Assembly (NCBI GenBank): GCA_036267955.1
Contig: DATAVB010000024.1
Span: 1 to 64,000, forward strand
Source: DATAVB01 sp036267955
GTDB taxonomy: Bacteria; Actinomycetota; Actinomycetes; Mycobacteriales; QHCD01
Length of the DNA: 64,000 nt
Direction of reading: 5' to 3'
Positions 32,570 to 41,492 of the stretch are shown here, one piece after another. Position numbers and translations under genes: made by a program. The notes beneath the pieces are model-generated. The model did no database searches. It was given only the letters and a program-made list of their open reading frames with translations, and had not been told where the DNA came from. Numbering within the stretch: position 1 is the stretch's first letter; each line of letters opens with the position of its first letter.

Positions 32570-33919
32570 GTGAGCCTTCGGAATCCACACCATCCGATCA
32601 GCCGACGTTCGTTGCTGGCCGGCCTCGGTGCGGCGGGTATCGGCGGGATGGGACTCAGCGGTTGCGGCTCGGCGCTCAGCACCGGCATCGCCGGCACCGG
32701 GCCGGGCGCGGAGTCGCTGACGTACTGGAATCTCTTCAGCGGCGGCGACGGCGTGCGCATGGTCGCGATGCAGGACGGCTATACGAAGACGCACCACAAC
32801 GTCGATCTCAATGCCGTGACGCTGTCCTGGGGCAGCCCGTACTACACGAAGCTGGCGCTGGCCACGCTCGGCGACCGCCCGCCGGACGTCGGCGTATCGC
32901 ACGTGTCCCGGGTGCCGACCCTGGCGAAGGCCGGCCTGCTCAGCCCGCTCGACGAATCGGTGCTCGCTAAACACGGCATGACGAGCGACAAATTCACCCC
33001 GAAGGCCTGGGAGCAGGCACATGTGGACGGCAAGGTCTACGCCGTGCCGCTCGACACCCACCCGTTCGTCCTCTATTACAACGTGGACATCTGCAAGAAG
33101 GCGGGCCTGCTCGATTCCGATGAAAAGCTGAAGAATCTCGACGGCCCGACCGGCTTCACCGACGCGCTGAAAGCAGCCGCGAAGGTGACCGGCGGATTCG
33201 GCGGCGTGGTAAACATCAACGCCGACCCGTCGACCTGTTGGCGCTGGTTCGCCACTCTATATGGACAACTCGGCGGGCAGATGCTGGCCGAGGACGGCAA
33301 GAAGGTCGTCCTGGACGAGGCAAAGGCCGTAAAGGCGCTTACCTATATGGCCGACCTGACCACCGGCAAGAAGCTCATGCCGTCCAACGTGGACGGCGGT
33401 GGCGTGACAATGCTGTTCTCCACCGGAAAGGTCGGGTTCCTGCTGGACGGGGAATGGCAGCTCACGACCTACCAGGCGACGCCGGTGCATTTTGACATGA
33501 CGCCGGTGCCGAACATCATGGGCGGGAAATACGCCTGCTTCGCCGACTCCCACACACTTGTCCTGCCGCGGAATGCCAAGCGGACCGCGGGGCGGCTGGA
33601 CCTGGACCTCACGTTCATCCGGTCCCTGCTGGATCAGAGCCTGACCTGGGCGAAGGGCGGCCACGTGCCGGCCTGGCTCCCGGTGCAGGACAGCGCCGAA
33701 TACAAGGCCCTCAAGCCGAATTCGCATTACGTCAAGGCCGCGGAAGCCGCCTATTACGACCCGACCGCCTGGTATTCCGGTGCCGGCTCCGATTTCGAGA
33801 ACATCGTGGGCGCGGTCGTAGCGACCGTCGAGAGTGGACAGCAGCATCCCGAGCAGGCAGTGGCGGCGATGCGCAGCAAACTCCAGCAGTACTCCCAGAC
33901 CAAGCCGCCCGTAGCCTAG
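32570..33919 (+). CDS. Sugar ABC transporter substrate-binding lipoprotein
   Basis: This 449-residue family-1 binding protein has a Tat-type N-terminus (ISRRSLLAG) and a lipobox ending at about Cys32 (GLSGCGS). It is paralogous over its full length to the binding protein of the arabinoside operon (shared YWNLxxGGDGVRMVAMQ, PLDTHPFVxYYN, WYSGxGSDFENI), so the ligand is probably a related oligosaccharide. GTG 32570 is preceded by GGGAG. The -10/-35 region must overlap or flank the 26-bp palindrome. Confidence 0.9.
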   Translation: MSLRNPHHPISRRSLLAGLGAAGIGGMGLSGCGSALSTGIAGTGPGAESLTYWNLFSGGDGVRMVAMQDGYTKTHHNVDLNAVTLSWGSPYYTKLALATLGDRPPDVGVSHVSRVPTLAKAGLLSPLDESVLAKHGMTSDKFTPKAWEQAHVDGKVYAVPLDTHPFVLYYNVDICKKAGLLDSDEKLKNLDGPTGFTDALKAAAKVTGGFGGVVNINADPSTCWRWFATLYGQLGGQMLAEDGKKVVLDEAKAVKALTYMADLTTGKKLMPSNVDGGGVTMLFSTGKVGFLLDGEWQLTTYQATPVHFDMTPVPNIMGGKYACFADSHTLVLPRNAKRTAGRLDLDLTFIRSLLDQSLTWAKGGHVPAWLPVQDSAEYKALKPNSHYVKAAEAAYYDPTAWYSGAGSDFENIVGAVVATVESGQQHPEQAVAAMRSKLQQYSQTKPPVA

Positions 33920-33938
33920 AAAGTTCGGAGGTTATCCG

Positions 33939-34877
33939 ATGGCGGTCACGACCGTCCCCCTCGCCACGACCCCCGCCGCAACGGCGGGACACACCCGGCG
34001 GCACCGCCGCCAGGACAGCCGGGCCGGCTGGGGGTTGATGAGCCCGTTCCTGGTGCTCTACGTCCTCTTTCTCATTGGCCCGCTGGTCTACGGCGTGATC
34101 ATGAGCTTCTCCAACGCCAGCCTGGTGCAGTCGGGATTGGGCGGCTCGGCGGGATTCTCCAACTACTCCGAGGCGCTGCACAGTCACGACTTCTGGTCGT
34201 CGATGTGGCACACCGTGCTGTTCACGATCATGACGACGCCGCCGCTGGTCGTTCTCGCCCTGGTGTTCGCCATGCTCGCCGAGCGACTGCGCCGTGGCCG
34301 GTGGTTCTGGCGGTTGGTGTTCTTCGCTCCGTATGTGGTGCCCTCCGCCGCGGTGGCGCTGATCTTCGGCTGGTTGTACGCGGCACAGGGTGGCCTTTTC
34401 GGCGCCTGGCTGTCCGATCTAGGCATCGACTCGCCCAACTGGCTCGGCGACGCCAACTGGGCAATGGCCTCGATCGCCCTCATGACGATCTGGTGGACAA
34501 TCGGATTCAACTTCGTTCTGTATCTCGCCGGGCTGGCCGACATTCCGCGCGAGCTATACGAAGCAGCCGCGGTCGACGGCGCGACCCCGTGGGTGCAGAT
34601 GCGGCGGATCACCATTCCACTGCTCAAGCGGACCACCATGCTCATCACCATGTTGCAGGTCCTCGCCTCGCTCAAGGTGTTCGACCAGATGTATCTCCTG
34701 ACCGCCGGCGGCCCTAATTTCTCCACCCGCCCGGTCATCCAATACATCTACGACATGGGCTTTACCGATTACCGGGCCGGATATTCCGCGGCGGCGTCGA
34801 TGTTGTATTTCATCGGGCTGGTGCTGGTCTCGGCAATCTGGTTCGCCATCAACCGCCGTCAGACGAGAGAGGGCTGA
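33939..34877 (+). CDS. Carbohydrate ABC transporter permease (MalF type)
   Basis: This 312-residue permease has six membrane helices and an EAA loop ELYEAAAVDGATPWVQMRRIT. ATG 33939 follows GGAGG. It is paralogous to 6559-7497, with the same length and gene order. It partners the binding protein upstream and the permease downstream (gap 3 nt). Confidence 0.91.
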   Translation: MAVTTVPLATTPAATAGHTRRHRRQDSRAGWGLMSPFLVLYVLFLIGPLVYGVIMSFSNASLVQSGLGGSAGFSNYSEALHSHDFWSSMWHTVLFTIMTTPPLVVLALVFAMLAERLRRGRWFWRLVFFAPYVVPSAAVALIFGWLYAAQGGLFGAWLSDLGIDSPNWLGDANWAMASIALMTIWWTIGFNFVLYLAGLADIPRELYEAAAVDGATPWVQMRRITIPLLKRTTMLITMLQVLASLKVFDQMYLLTAGGPNFSTRPVIQYIYDMGFTDYRAGYSAAASMLYFIGLVLVSAIWFAINRRQTREG

Positions 34878-34880
34878 GCC

Positions 34881-35771
34881 GTGGCCGCCACCACCGTTTC
34901 ACAGCCGACCAGGCACCGGCGCTCGGCTGGCATGGGCAATGCCGGCAGCGACCAGCGCACCCGCTATTTCAACGCCTTCTGCGCCTCCGTACTCGTCGTC
35001 TTCGCCGCGATCTGGGTGCTCCCGCTGCTGTGGGCGCTCGTCACGTCGCTGCGGCCGGAAGGCGAAGTCACCACCAATCCGACGTCCTGGTGGAGCAGCC
35101 ACTGGACCGTCGGTGCGTACCGCTCCATTCTCGGCTCCAGCGACATGGCGACCTGGTACATGAACAGCTTCGTCACCTCGGCACTGTCCGCCGCACTGAC
35201 CGTGCTGGTCTGCTCGATGGCCGGATTCGCCCTGGCCCGCACCGGATTCCGGGGCAACCGGGCAGTATCCGGACTGCTGCTGGCCGGGCTGCTGATCCCG
35301 GGTCAGGTATTGATTCTGCCGATGTTCTCCGAGTTCAGCCATGTTCACCTGCTCAACACCTACTGGGCTCTGGTATTGCCCAGCATTCCGACTCCGGTCG
35401 CGGTGTTCGTCTTCGTGTCCTTCTTCAACGGCCTGCCCGGCGAACTGGTCGAGGCGGCCCGGGTGGACGGGGCCAGCTGGCTGCGGGTCTACGCCACCAT
35501 CTTCATGCCGCTGTGCAAGCCGGCCATTTCCGCGGTGGCAATTTTCACTTTTGTCTGGAGCTGGAACAGCTTGCTGTGGCCACTTCTGGTCATGACGTCG
35601 ACCAAGTTGATGACGATTCCGGTCGGGTTGGCGACGGTGCAGTCCGCGTTCGGAATCCAGTACGCCCGGGTGATGGCCTCCGCCGTACTGGGCGCGTTGC
35701 CTTTGGTCGTGGTGTTTCTGCTCTTCCAGCGCCGGATCGTCGAAGGCGTCGCCAATACCGGCATCAAGTAG
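34881..35771 (+). CDS. Carbohydrate ABC transporter permease (MalG type)
   Basis: This 296-residue permease is paralogous to 5673-6557: both end in LPLxVVFLLFQRRIVEGVAxTGIK and share the EAA loop context (ELVEAARVDGASWLRVYATIF here). GTG 34881 starts 3 nt after the previous stop. It is the last gene of this importer; unlike the arabinoside operon, no glycosidase follows. Confidence 0.91.
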   Translation: MAATTVSQPTRHRRSAGMGNAGSDQRTRYFNAFCASVLVVFAAIWVLPLLWALVTSLRPEGEVTTNPTSWWSSHWTVGAYRSILGSSDMATWYMNSFVTSALSAALTVLVCSMAGFALARTGFRGNRAVSGLLLAGLLIPGQVLILPMFSEFSHVHLLNTYWALVLPSIPTPVAVFVFVSFFNGLPGELVEAARVDGASWLRVYATIFMPLCKPAISAVAIFTFVWSWNSLLWPLLVMTSTKLMTIPVGLATVQSAFGIQYARVMASAVLGALPLVVVFLLFQRRIVEGVANTGIK

Positions 35772-35824
35772 GCCCGCCCCGGGAGTCGTAGGCTTGGGGC
35801 ACCGAACCCTGAGGAGTCTGCGGA

Positions 35825-36700
35825 ATGAAACTGGGCCTGCACATCTCGAACTTCACCTGGTCGGCTGACGGCGCGGCGACGACGGCCCGCAAGCTCGCCG
35901 AGGTCGCCACCACGGCGGAGGCGGTCGGCTACGACCGGATCAGCGTGATGGACCACGTCTGGCAGATCTCGGTCAACGGCGAGCCCGAGGAGCCGATGCT
36001 CGAGGCGTACACCGCTCTGGGTTACCTCGCCGCGCACACCTCCCGGGTGTCATTGCTGACCCTGGTCACCGGGGTCAGCTACCGCGACCCGGGACTGCTC
36101 GCCAAGCAGATCACCACCCTCGACGTACTGTCGGAGGGACGGGCCTGGCTCGGCATCGGCGCGGCCTGGAATGCCGAGGAGTCGGCCGGGCTGGGGCTCT
36201 TCTTCCCGCCGACCGCGGAACGGTTCGAGCGGCTGGAGGAGACGCTGCAGATCTGCCTGCAGATGTGGACCGACAGCGAGGCGCCGTACGACGGCAAGCA
36301 CTATCAACTCGGCCGGACACTCAACTCGCCGCAGTCGCTGACCCGGCCGCATCCGCCGATCCTGATCGGCGGCTCGGGCGAAAAGAAGACACTGCGGTTC
36401 GTCGCGAAATACGCCCAGTCCTGCAACCTCTTCGGCGGGCCGGAGCTCGACCACAAGCTCGATGTGCTGCGTCAGCACTGCGAGAACGAGGGCCGGAATT
36501 ACGACGACATCGAGAAGACCGTCACCTACCGGATCGACCCGGGACCGAACGGAGAGAATGTCGGGCAGACCCTGGAGGAGCTGAAGGCCCTGGCGGACAA
36601 GGGGATCAGCGTCGCGCACGGCCGGGTCTACGGTGTGGAGAACCTCACCGCGCTGGAAATCATCGGCCGCGAGATCATCCCCGCAATCGCCGACTTCTGA
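35825..36700 (+). CDS. LLM-class F420-dependent oxidoreductase
   Basis: This 291-residue TIM-barrel protein of the luciferase-like monooxygenase superfamily has MKLGLHISNFTW, TLVTGVSYRDPGLLAKQITTLDVLSEGRAWLGIGAAWNAEE-type segments (here divided) and PPILIGGSGEKKTLR. This pattern is usual for actinobacterial F420-dependent enzymes rather than FMN luciferases. GAGGAG precedes ATG 35825. It is monocistronic between the sugar importer and a convergent M56 gene. Substrate unknown. Confidence 0.85.
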   Translation: MKLGLHISNFTWSADGAATTARKLAEVATTAEAVGYDRISVMDHVWQISVNGEPEEPMLEAYTALGYLAAHTSRVSLLTLVTGVSYRDPGLLAKQITTLDVLSEGRAWLGIGAAWNAEESAGLGLFFPPTAERFERLEETLQICLQMWTDSEAPYDGKHYQLGRTLNSPQSLTRPHPPILIGGSGEKKTLRFVAKYAQSCNLFGGPELDHKLDVLRQHCENEGRNYDDIEKTVTYRIDPGPNGENVGQTLEELKALADKGISVAHGRVYGVENLTALEIIGREIIPAIADF

Positions 36701-36726
36701 CAGCTACTACCGGGCGCAGGCAGCAC

Positions 36727-36765
36727 CGTGGTTGATCTGCCGCACCCTGCGTGGTTGATCTGCCG
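36727..36765. repeat. 16-bp direct repeat with 23-bp period
   Basis: CGTGGTTGATCTGCCG occurs at 36727-36742 and 36750-36765, in the gap between the convergent oxidoreductase and M56 genes, ending 2 bp before the M56 stop codon. No function is evident. Confidence 0.75.
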
Positions 36766-36767
36766 TA

Positions 36768-37670
36768 CTACCAGCACACCACCGCGGTGGGTACGGCCAC
36801 CAGGGCCAGGGCGGCCAGATGGACCAGGAGTACGGCGGCTGGAGGCAGCGCGGCCGGCGGTTCGAGCAGCCGGCGCACCCGGGTCGCCAGCGCCGACGCT
36901 TCGGCGGCGGCGCCGAGAGCGCCTACGGGCAGCCGACCGGCGCCGAGTCGGGCCAGCGCGGCGGCGACGGTCGCCGGCTCGGTGCGCCGGCTGGCTGCGT
37001 CGTCGGCCAGCATCTCGACCAGCAGCGCCACCGCCCGGGTGGCCGCGAAAGCCGGCCGTAGAAAGGGAAAGGTGGACTGCCAGGCGATGAACGGCTGGAC
37101 CACCAGGTCGTGCCGGCCGCGCGCGTGCGCCCGTTCGTGCGCCAACACGGCGGTGAGCTCGTCATCCGCGAGCAGTTCGAGCGCGGCCTCGCTCAGCACC
37201 ACCCGCGGCCGGACCCCGGGCACGCAATAGGCCACCGCGACGGCGTGCTCGAGCACCACAGTGCCGCTGCGCGGCTCGGGCCGACCCACCAGGTCCACGA
37301 TCTGCCGGTGCCGCCGGCGCTCCCTCAGCACCGACGCGAATGATCTCGCCGACACGGCCAGCAACCAACCGGCCAGCACCACGCCGGCGCCGAACACCAC
37401 CACCCTCCACAGTGGAGTCGAGCCGAAACCGCGACCCGGCAAAGCAATCAGTCCGTGAACGAGGTGCCGCCCACCGGGCGCGATGCCGACCGACAACAGC
37501 GACCCGATCGCCGCAAGTCCGCCGGCCAGGCCGACGGCCTGCCACGCGACCAGGGCGGTACGCGGGTCGCGGGCCGGCCACCGGGCCCGGGCCAGCCGCG
37601 CCGGCACCGGGCCGGCCAGCAGCACCGCCAGCACAGCCAGTGCCACGGCGTCGAGGTCGGCGGCGTGCAT
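36768..37670 (-). CDS. M56-family membrane metallopeptidase, second copy
   Basis: This 300-residue membrane protein has three to four hydrophobic segments and the zinc motif His178-Glu179-Arg-Ala-His182 (LAHERAHARGRH). Like 16347-17267 it lacks a BlaR-type penicillin sensor domain. Its ATG is 1 nt after the BlaI stop, so regulator and peptidase are coupled. Its neighbours are cydAB, so the signal may be respiratory or redox in nature rather than a beta-lactam; that is inference. Confidence 0.86.
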   Translation of the reverse strand: MHAADLDAVALAVLAVLLAGPVPARLARARWPARDPRTALVAWQAVGLAGGLAAIGSLLSVGIAPGGRHLVHGLIALPGRGFGSTPLWRVVVFGAGVVLAGWLLAVSARSFASVLRERRRHRQIVDLVGRPEPRSGTVVLEHAVAVAYCVPGVRPRVVLSEAALELLADDELTAVLAHERAHARGRHDLVVQPFIAWQSTFPFLRPAFAATRAVALLVEMLADDAASRRTEPATVAAALARLGAGRLPVGALGAAAEASALATRVRRLLEPPAALPPAAVLLVHLAALALVAVPTAVVCW

Positions 37671-37671
37671 G

Positions 37672-38022
37672 TCAGCGCTGGCGGCGCAGGGCCTTGCGCA
37701 GCAGTTCCGCGTCGTCCTCGCTCACCGACTCGATGAACCGGGCCAGCGCGGCACCGCGGTCGTCACTGCCGCCGAGCGCCTCCACCATCGTCTCGGCGAT
37801 CAGCGCCTCCCGGGTGGAGACCGGCCGGTAACGGAACGCCCGACCCGACCGCTGCCGGGTCACCATTTCCTTGCGCCGCAGCCGATCCAGCACCGTCAGA
37901 ACGGTCGTGACGGCCAGCTCGCGGCCGGGCAGCGCCGCCACCACATCGGCCGCGGACAGCGCCCCGCCCGCGGACCACAGCACCTCCATGACCGCACGTT
38001 CCAGCTCGCCCAGCCGGGCCAT
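37672..38022 (-). CDS. BlaI/MecI/CopY-family repressor, second copy
   Basis: This 116-residue winged-helix repressor (LGELERAVMEVLWSAGGALSAADVV ... LAVTTVLTVLDRLRRKEMVTRQ) has the BlaI dimer/cleavage tail (FIESVSEDDAELLRKAL). It is divergent from cydA. Two TTCTAC-N5-GTAGAA dyads occupy the 82-bp shared upstream region, a different operator sequence from the first BlaI pair, which indicates separate specificity. Confidence 0.9.
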   Translation of the reverse strand: MARLGELERAVMEVLWSAGGALSAADVVAALPGRELAVTTVLTVLDRLRRKEMVTRQRSGRAFRYRPVSTREALIAETMVEALGGSDDRGAALARFIESVSEDDAELLRKALRRQR

Positions 38023-38047
38023 CCGCGACTCCCTTCGACCCGAGTTA

Positions 38048-38084
38048 TTCTACGCATGGTAGAACTTCTACATAACGTAGAAGT
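38048..38084. promoter_or_regulatory. Two adjacent BlaI-type operators before cydA
   Basis: TTCTAC-gcatg-GTAGAA (38048-38064) is immediately followed by ACTTCTAC-ataac-GTAGAAGT (38064-38084), both perfect dyads with 5-bp spacers. They lie between the BlaI start (38022) and the cydA start (38104) and would let BlaI repress both directions. Confidence 0.8.
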
Positions 38085-38103
38085 TGCTGATCGGGAGGCG
38101 CTC

Positions 38104-39450
38104 ATGCTGGGTGCGGCCAGGGCCGAGACCGCGGTGAGTCTCGCGTTCCACATCTGCTTCGCGGTCTTCGGCGTGGGACTGCCGTGGCTGCTCCTCTATG
38201 CCGAGGACCGGGCGATCCGCACCGGCGACCCGATCTGGATGGCGCTGGCCCGGAAATGGGCCCGCGCGTTCGCGGTGCTCTTCGCCGTCGGCGCGGTCTC
38301 CGGGACGGTGCTCTCGTTCGAATTCGGCCTGCTCTGGCCGGCCTTCCTCGGCACGTACGGCGGCGTGCTGTCGCTCCCGTTCACCCTGGAGGCCTTCGCC
38401 TTTTTCGCCGAGGCGGTGTTTCTCGGGCTCTATCTCTACGGCTGGAAGCGGCTTAAGCCGCGCACCCACTGGTGGACCGGCGTACCGGTGGCGATCGCGG
38501 GCAGCTTCTCCACCCTGTTCATCGTGACCGCCAACGCCTGGATGAATGTCCCCACCGGGATCAGGGAAGTGAACGGAAAGGTCGTCTCGGCCGAGCCATT
38601 GGCACCGCTCACCGGCCCGGCCGCGGCGCCGGAATCCCTCCACATGCTGCTCGCCGCGCTGATGTGCACCGGCGGCGGCGTGGCCAGCATCTACGCGATC
38701 GGCATGCTCCGCGGCCGGCGGGACGGCTACCACCGACGGGGCCTCGGCGTCGGGTTGGTGACGATCCTGGCCTGCGCGCCGCTGCAGGTTGTGATCGGCG
38801 ACTGGTCGGCCCGCGTCGTCGAGGCCCGCCAGCCGGCGAAATTCGCCGCTCTGGAGGGGATCGGCCAAACCCGGTCGCACGCCCCGCTCACCATCGGCGG
38901 CATCTACGACCCGAAGTCCGGCGAGCTGGTGCATGGACTGCGGATCCCGGACGGGCTCAGCCTGCTCAGCCATTTCCGGCCGTCGGCCACCATCCGCGGG
39001 CTGAATGTGGCCGCGCCGGCCGACCGCACGCCGTTCGTCACCGGGGTGCACCTGTGCTTCGACCTCATGGTGGGCGCCGGCACCGCACTGGTCGGTCTGG
39101 CCGCCCTCATCGTGCTCTGGTCGATCCGGACCCGGCGCCGCGACGGCCAATGGCGATTGCCGTACGGCCGGTGGTGGCTGCGGGCCGCCGGACTGACCGG
39201 TCCGGCCGCGATGGCGGCGATGATGGCCGGCTGGATGGTGACCGAGCTGGGGCGGCAACCCTGGATCGTCTACGGCCGGATGCGCGTCTCGCAGGCGGTG
39301 ACCGACTCCCATGACGTGGGCCTCTGGTTGGTGGCGACGATCCTGCTCTACTGCACGCTCGCGGTGGCGCTGGTCCTCATTCTCCGCAAAATGGCAACCG
39401 GCGGGCCGGTGGAGAGCCCGCGCCAACCGGAACTGGTGCCGAGCGCATGA
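38104..39450 (+). CDS. cydA: Cytochrome bd-type oxidase subunit I
   Basis: This 448-residue membrane subunit carries the haems of a bd-family quinol oxidase. Visible family features are the N-terminal haem ligand His16 (AVSLAFHICFA), the TLEAFAFFAEAVFLGLYLYGW segment with the two conserved glutamates (in shorter parts: TLEAFAFFAEAV), SLHMLLAALM, and the GRQPW motif near the C-terminus. The quinol loop is short, as in CioA-like oxidases. ATG 38104 follows GGGAGG. cydCD assembly genes are not in the window. BlaI boxes overlap its promoter. Confidence 0.9.
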   Translation: MLGAARAETAVSLAFHICFAVFGVGLPWLLLYAEDRAIRTGDPIWMALARKWARAFAVLFAVGAVSGTVLSFEFGLLWPAFLGTYGGVLSLPFTLEAFAFFAEAVFLGLYLYGWKRLKPRTHWWTGVPVAIAGSFSTLFIVTANAWMNVPTGIREVNGKVVSAEPLAPLTGPAAAPESLHMLLAALMCTGGGVASIYAIGMLRGRRDGYHRRGLGVGLVTILACAPLQVVIGDWSARVVEARQPAKFAALEGIGQTRSHAPLTIGGIYDPKSGELVHGLRIPDGLSLLSHFRPSATIRGLNVAAPADRTPFVTGVHLCFDLMVGAGTALVGLAALIVLWSIRTRRRDGQWRLPYGRWWLRAAGLTGPAAMAAMMAGWMVTELGRQPWIVYGRMRVSQAVTDSHDVGLWLVATILLYCTLAVALVLILRKMATGGPVESPRQPELVPSA

Positions 39451-40421
39451 CCGCCGCCGACGGAATTCTCCTCGTCATTCTCCTTTCACTCACCGCCTAT
39501 CTCGTCCTCGGTGGCGCCGATTTCGGCGGCGGTATCTGGGATCTCGTCGCCCGCGGTCGCACGGCCGCCGCGCAGCGCACGCTGATTTCCCGGTCCATCG
39601 GGCCGGTGTGGGAGGCCAACCACGTCTGGCTGATTCTGGCGCTGGTGGCGACGTTCTCCGGCTTTCCGCAGGTGTACGAACTGATCGGCCGCGGCCTGGC
39701 CGTACCGGTGGCGTGCGCGCTGATCGGGATCGTCTTGCGTGGCGCCGCGTACGTCTACCGCTCGTACGGCGATGGTGCCGCCGGCCCGGATCACCTGTGG
39801 GGCAGGGTTTTCGCCGCCGCCTCGACCATCACGCCGTACATGCTGGGCGTGACGGCGGGCGGGCTGGCGACGGGTCGGCTGGACGCCGGCGCCGCCCTGC
39901 TGACCGACCCCTTCGCGGCACTGTCCGGCGGGCTGGCCGTCGTGGCGACGGCATTCCTGGCCGCCGTGTATCTCTGCCACGATGCCGCTGCCAGTGCACC
40001 GGACCTGGTCGGGATCTTCCGCCGCCGCGCGCTCGGTGGCGCGGCGCTGGCCGGTACCCTTGCCCTGGCGCTGATTCCGCTGTTGCCGTCCACATTGGAC
40101 AGTAGGCTGGATCGGGCGGCGCCGTTCATCGCACTGTCGGCGGCCGCCGGCATCGCGACGCTGGTCCTGTTGTGGCACAGCACTTTCCGCATCGCACGCG
40201 GCACTGCGGCTCTCGCGGTCGCGGCAATTCTCTGGGGCTGGGCGGCCGCACAATATCCGGCCTTGATCATCGGTCACCTGACCGTAACCTCGGCAGCGGC
40301 ACCGGCCGCGACCGTGCGCGCCACCTTCGGCGTGCTGGTCGCCGGCCTGGTGCTGCTGGGCCCCGCGGTCGTCGTGCTGTTCCGGGTGTTCGGCCGGTCG
40401 CAGGAGCCGGCTACCCGGTGA
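39447..40421 (+). CDS. cydB: Cytochrome bd-type oxidase subunit II
   Basis: This 324-residue membrane protein has about eight to nine helices and starts TAADGILLVILLSLTAYLVL-GGADFGGGIWD, the CydB signature, followed by SIGPVWEANHVWLI. Its ATG overlaps the cydA stop by 4 nt. The C-terminus overlaps the convergent fgd gene by 11 bp. It completes the two-subunit oxidase; no CydX-like small ORF was recognised. Confidence 0.92.
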   Translation: MTAADGILLVILLSLTAYLVLGGADFGGGIWDLVARGRTAAAQRTLISRSIGPVWEANHVWLILALVATFSGFPQVYELIGRGLAVPVACALIGIVLRGAAYVYRSYGDGAAGPDHLWGRVFAAASTITPYMLGVTAGGLATGRLDAGAALLTDPFAALSGGLAVVATAFLAAVYLCHDAAASAPDLVGIFRRRALGGAALAGTLALALIPLLPSTLDSRLDRAAPFIALSAAAGIATLVLLWHSTFRIARGTAALAVAAILWGWAAAQYPALIIGHLTVTSAAAPAATVRATFGVLVAGLVLLGPAVVVLFRVFGRSQEPATR

Positions 40422-41427
40422 TCGAGCCCGGGGTGAGCTTGCGCAGCCGCGGCAGGATGTGCTCGGCGTAGAGGTCGAGGAACCGCTTCTGGTCGTTGCC
40501 GGGGGCGTGGAACACGAGGTGGTCGAAGCCCAGGTCGATATAGGTCTTGATCTGCTCGACGTGCTCGTCCGGGTCGGCCGAGACGATCCATCGGCTGGCG
40601 GCCTGTTCCGCGGAGAGTTCGCCGGCGAGCCGTTCCATCTCCCGCGGGTCCTCGACGCCGGACTTCGCCTCGGCCGGAAGGGCCAGCGCCGCCCAGTTGC
40701 GGGTGTCCTCCATCGCGCGTTCCTTCGAGGTGTCGAAGGAGACCTTCACCTCGATCATCCGCTCGATCTGCTCCGGGTCGCGCCCGGCGGCCTGCGCCCC
40801 CTCGACCAGGGCCGGAATGAGCCCGTCCCGGTAAAGCTCGATGCCCTTCCCGCTGGTGCAGATCATGCCGTCGCCGACCCGGCCGGTGTATTTCGCCATC
40901 CGCGGACCACCGGCGGCCAGGTAAATCGGCAGCGGCTCCTCCGGGCGGTCGTAGATCGTCGCCTGCAGCGTCTTGTAGTACTCGCCCTCGAAGGTGACGA
41001 AATCCTCTGTCCACAGTTGCCGGATGAGGGTGATCGACTCGCGGAAACGGGCCAGCCGCTCCTTGTATTCGGGCCATTCCCGTGCCGTCACCGGCACCTC
41101 GTTCATCGATTCACCGGTGCCGGCGCCGAGGATCACCCGGCCGGGGTTGAGCACGCCGAGGGTGGCCATGGCCTGCGCCACGATCGCGGGCTCGTACCGG
41201 AAGGTCGGGGTGAGCACGCTGGTGCCCAACTGGACCCGGTCGGTCCGCTCACCCAACGCGGCGAGCCAGGCGAAGGAGAACGGGGCATGCCCGTCGGTGT
41301 GCTTCCACGGCTGGAAGTGGTCGGAGATCATCACGCTGTCGAAGCCGGCCTGCTCGGCCGCGACGCCGAATTCCAGCAGTGCCCGCGGTCCGAACTGCTC
41401 CGCCGACGCCTTGTAACCCAGCTTCAT
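40411..41427 (-). CDS. fgd: F420-dependent glucose-6-phosphate dehydrogenase
   Basis: This 338-residue enzyme oxidises glucose-6-phosphate to 6-phosphogluconolactone and reduces coenzyme F420. The sequence tracks the mycobacterial Fgd1 closely: KLGYKASAEQFGPR, SDHFQPW (His37 and Trp41 equal His40 and Trp44 of Fgd1), LGTSVLTPTFRY, GTGESMNE (Glu106 equals Glu109), ICTSGKG and HLVFHAPG. Its presence shows the organism makes F420 and can feed the other LLM-class enzyme at 35825. Confidence 0.9.
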   Translation of the reverse strand: MKLGYKASAEQFGPRALLEFGVAAEQAGFDSVMISDHFQPWKHTDGHAPFSFAWLAALGERTDRVQLGTSVLTPTFRYEPAIVAQAMATLGVLNPGRVILGAGTGESMNEVPVTAREWPEYKERLARFRESITLIRQLWTEDFVTFEGEYYKTLQATIYDRPEEPLPIYLAAGGPRMAKYTGRVGDGMICTSGKGIELYRDGLIPALVEGAQAAGRDPEQIERMIEVKVSFDTSKERAMEDTRNWAALALPAEAKSGVEDPREMERLAGELSAEQAASRWIVSADPDEHVEQIKTYIDLGFDHLVFHAPGNDQKRFLDLYAEHILPRLRKLTPGSITG

Positions 41428-41492
41428 CCGTGCCCTCCCGAGCGGTCGTCGATCACCATGACCAACCTAGTCCCGCCGAGTTGTTCGCGTCC

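Noticed and set aside
38068..39426. Long reverse-strand open frame opposite cydA (452 codons)
   Set aside because: It is the exact antisense of a clear CydA sequence, has no domain, and is a normal consequence of high G+C in the third codon position.
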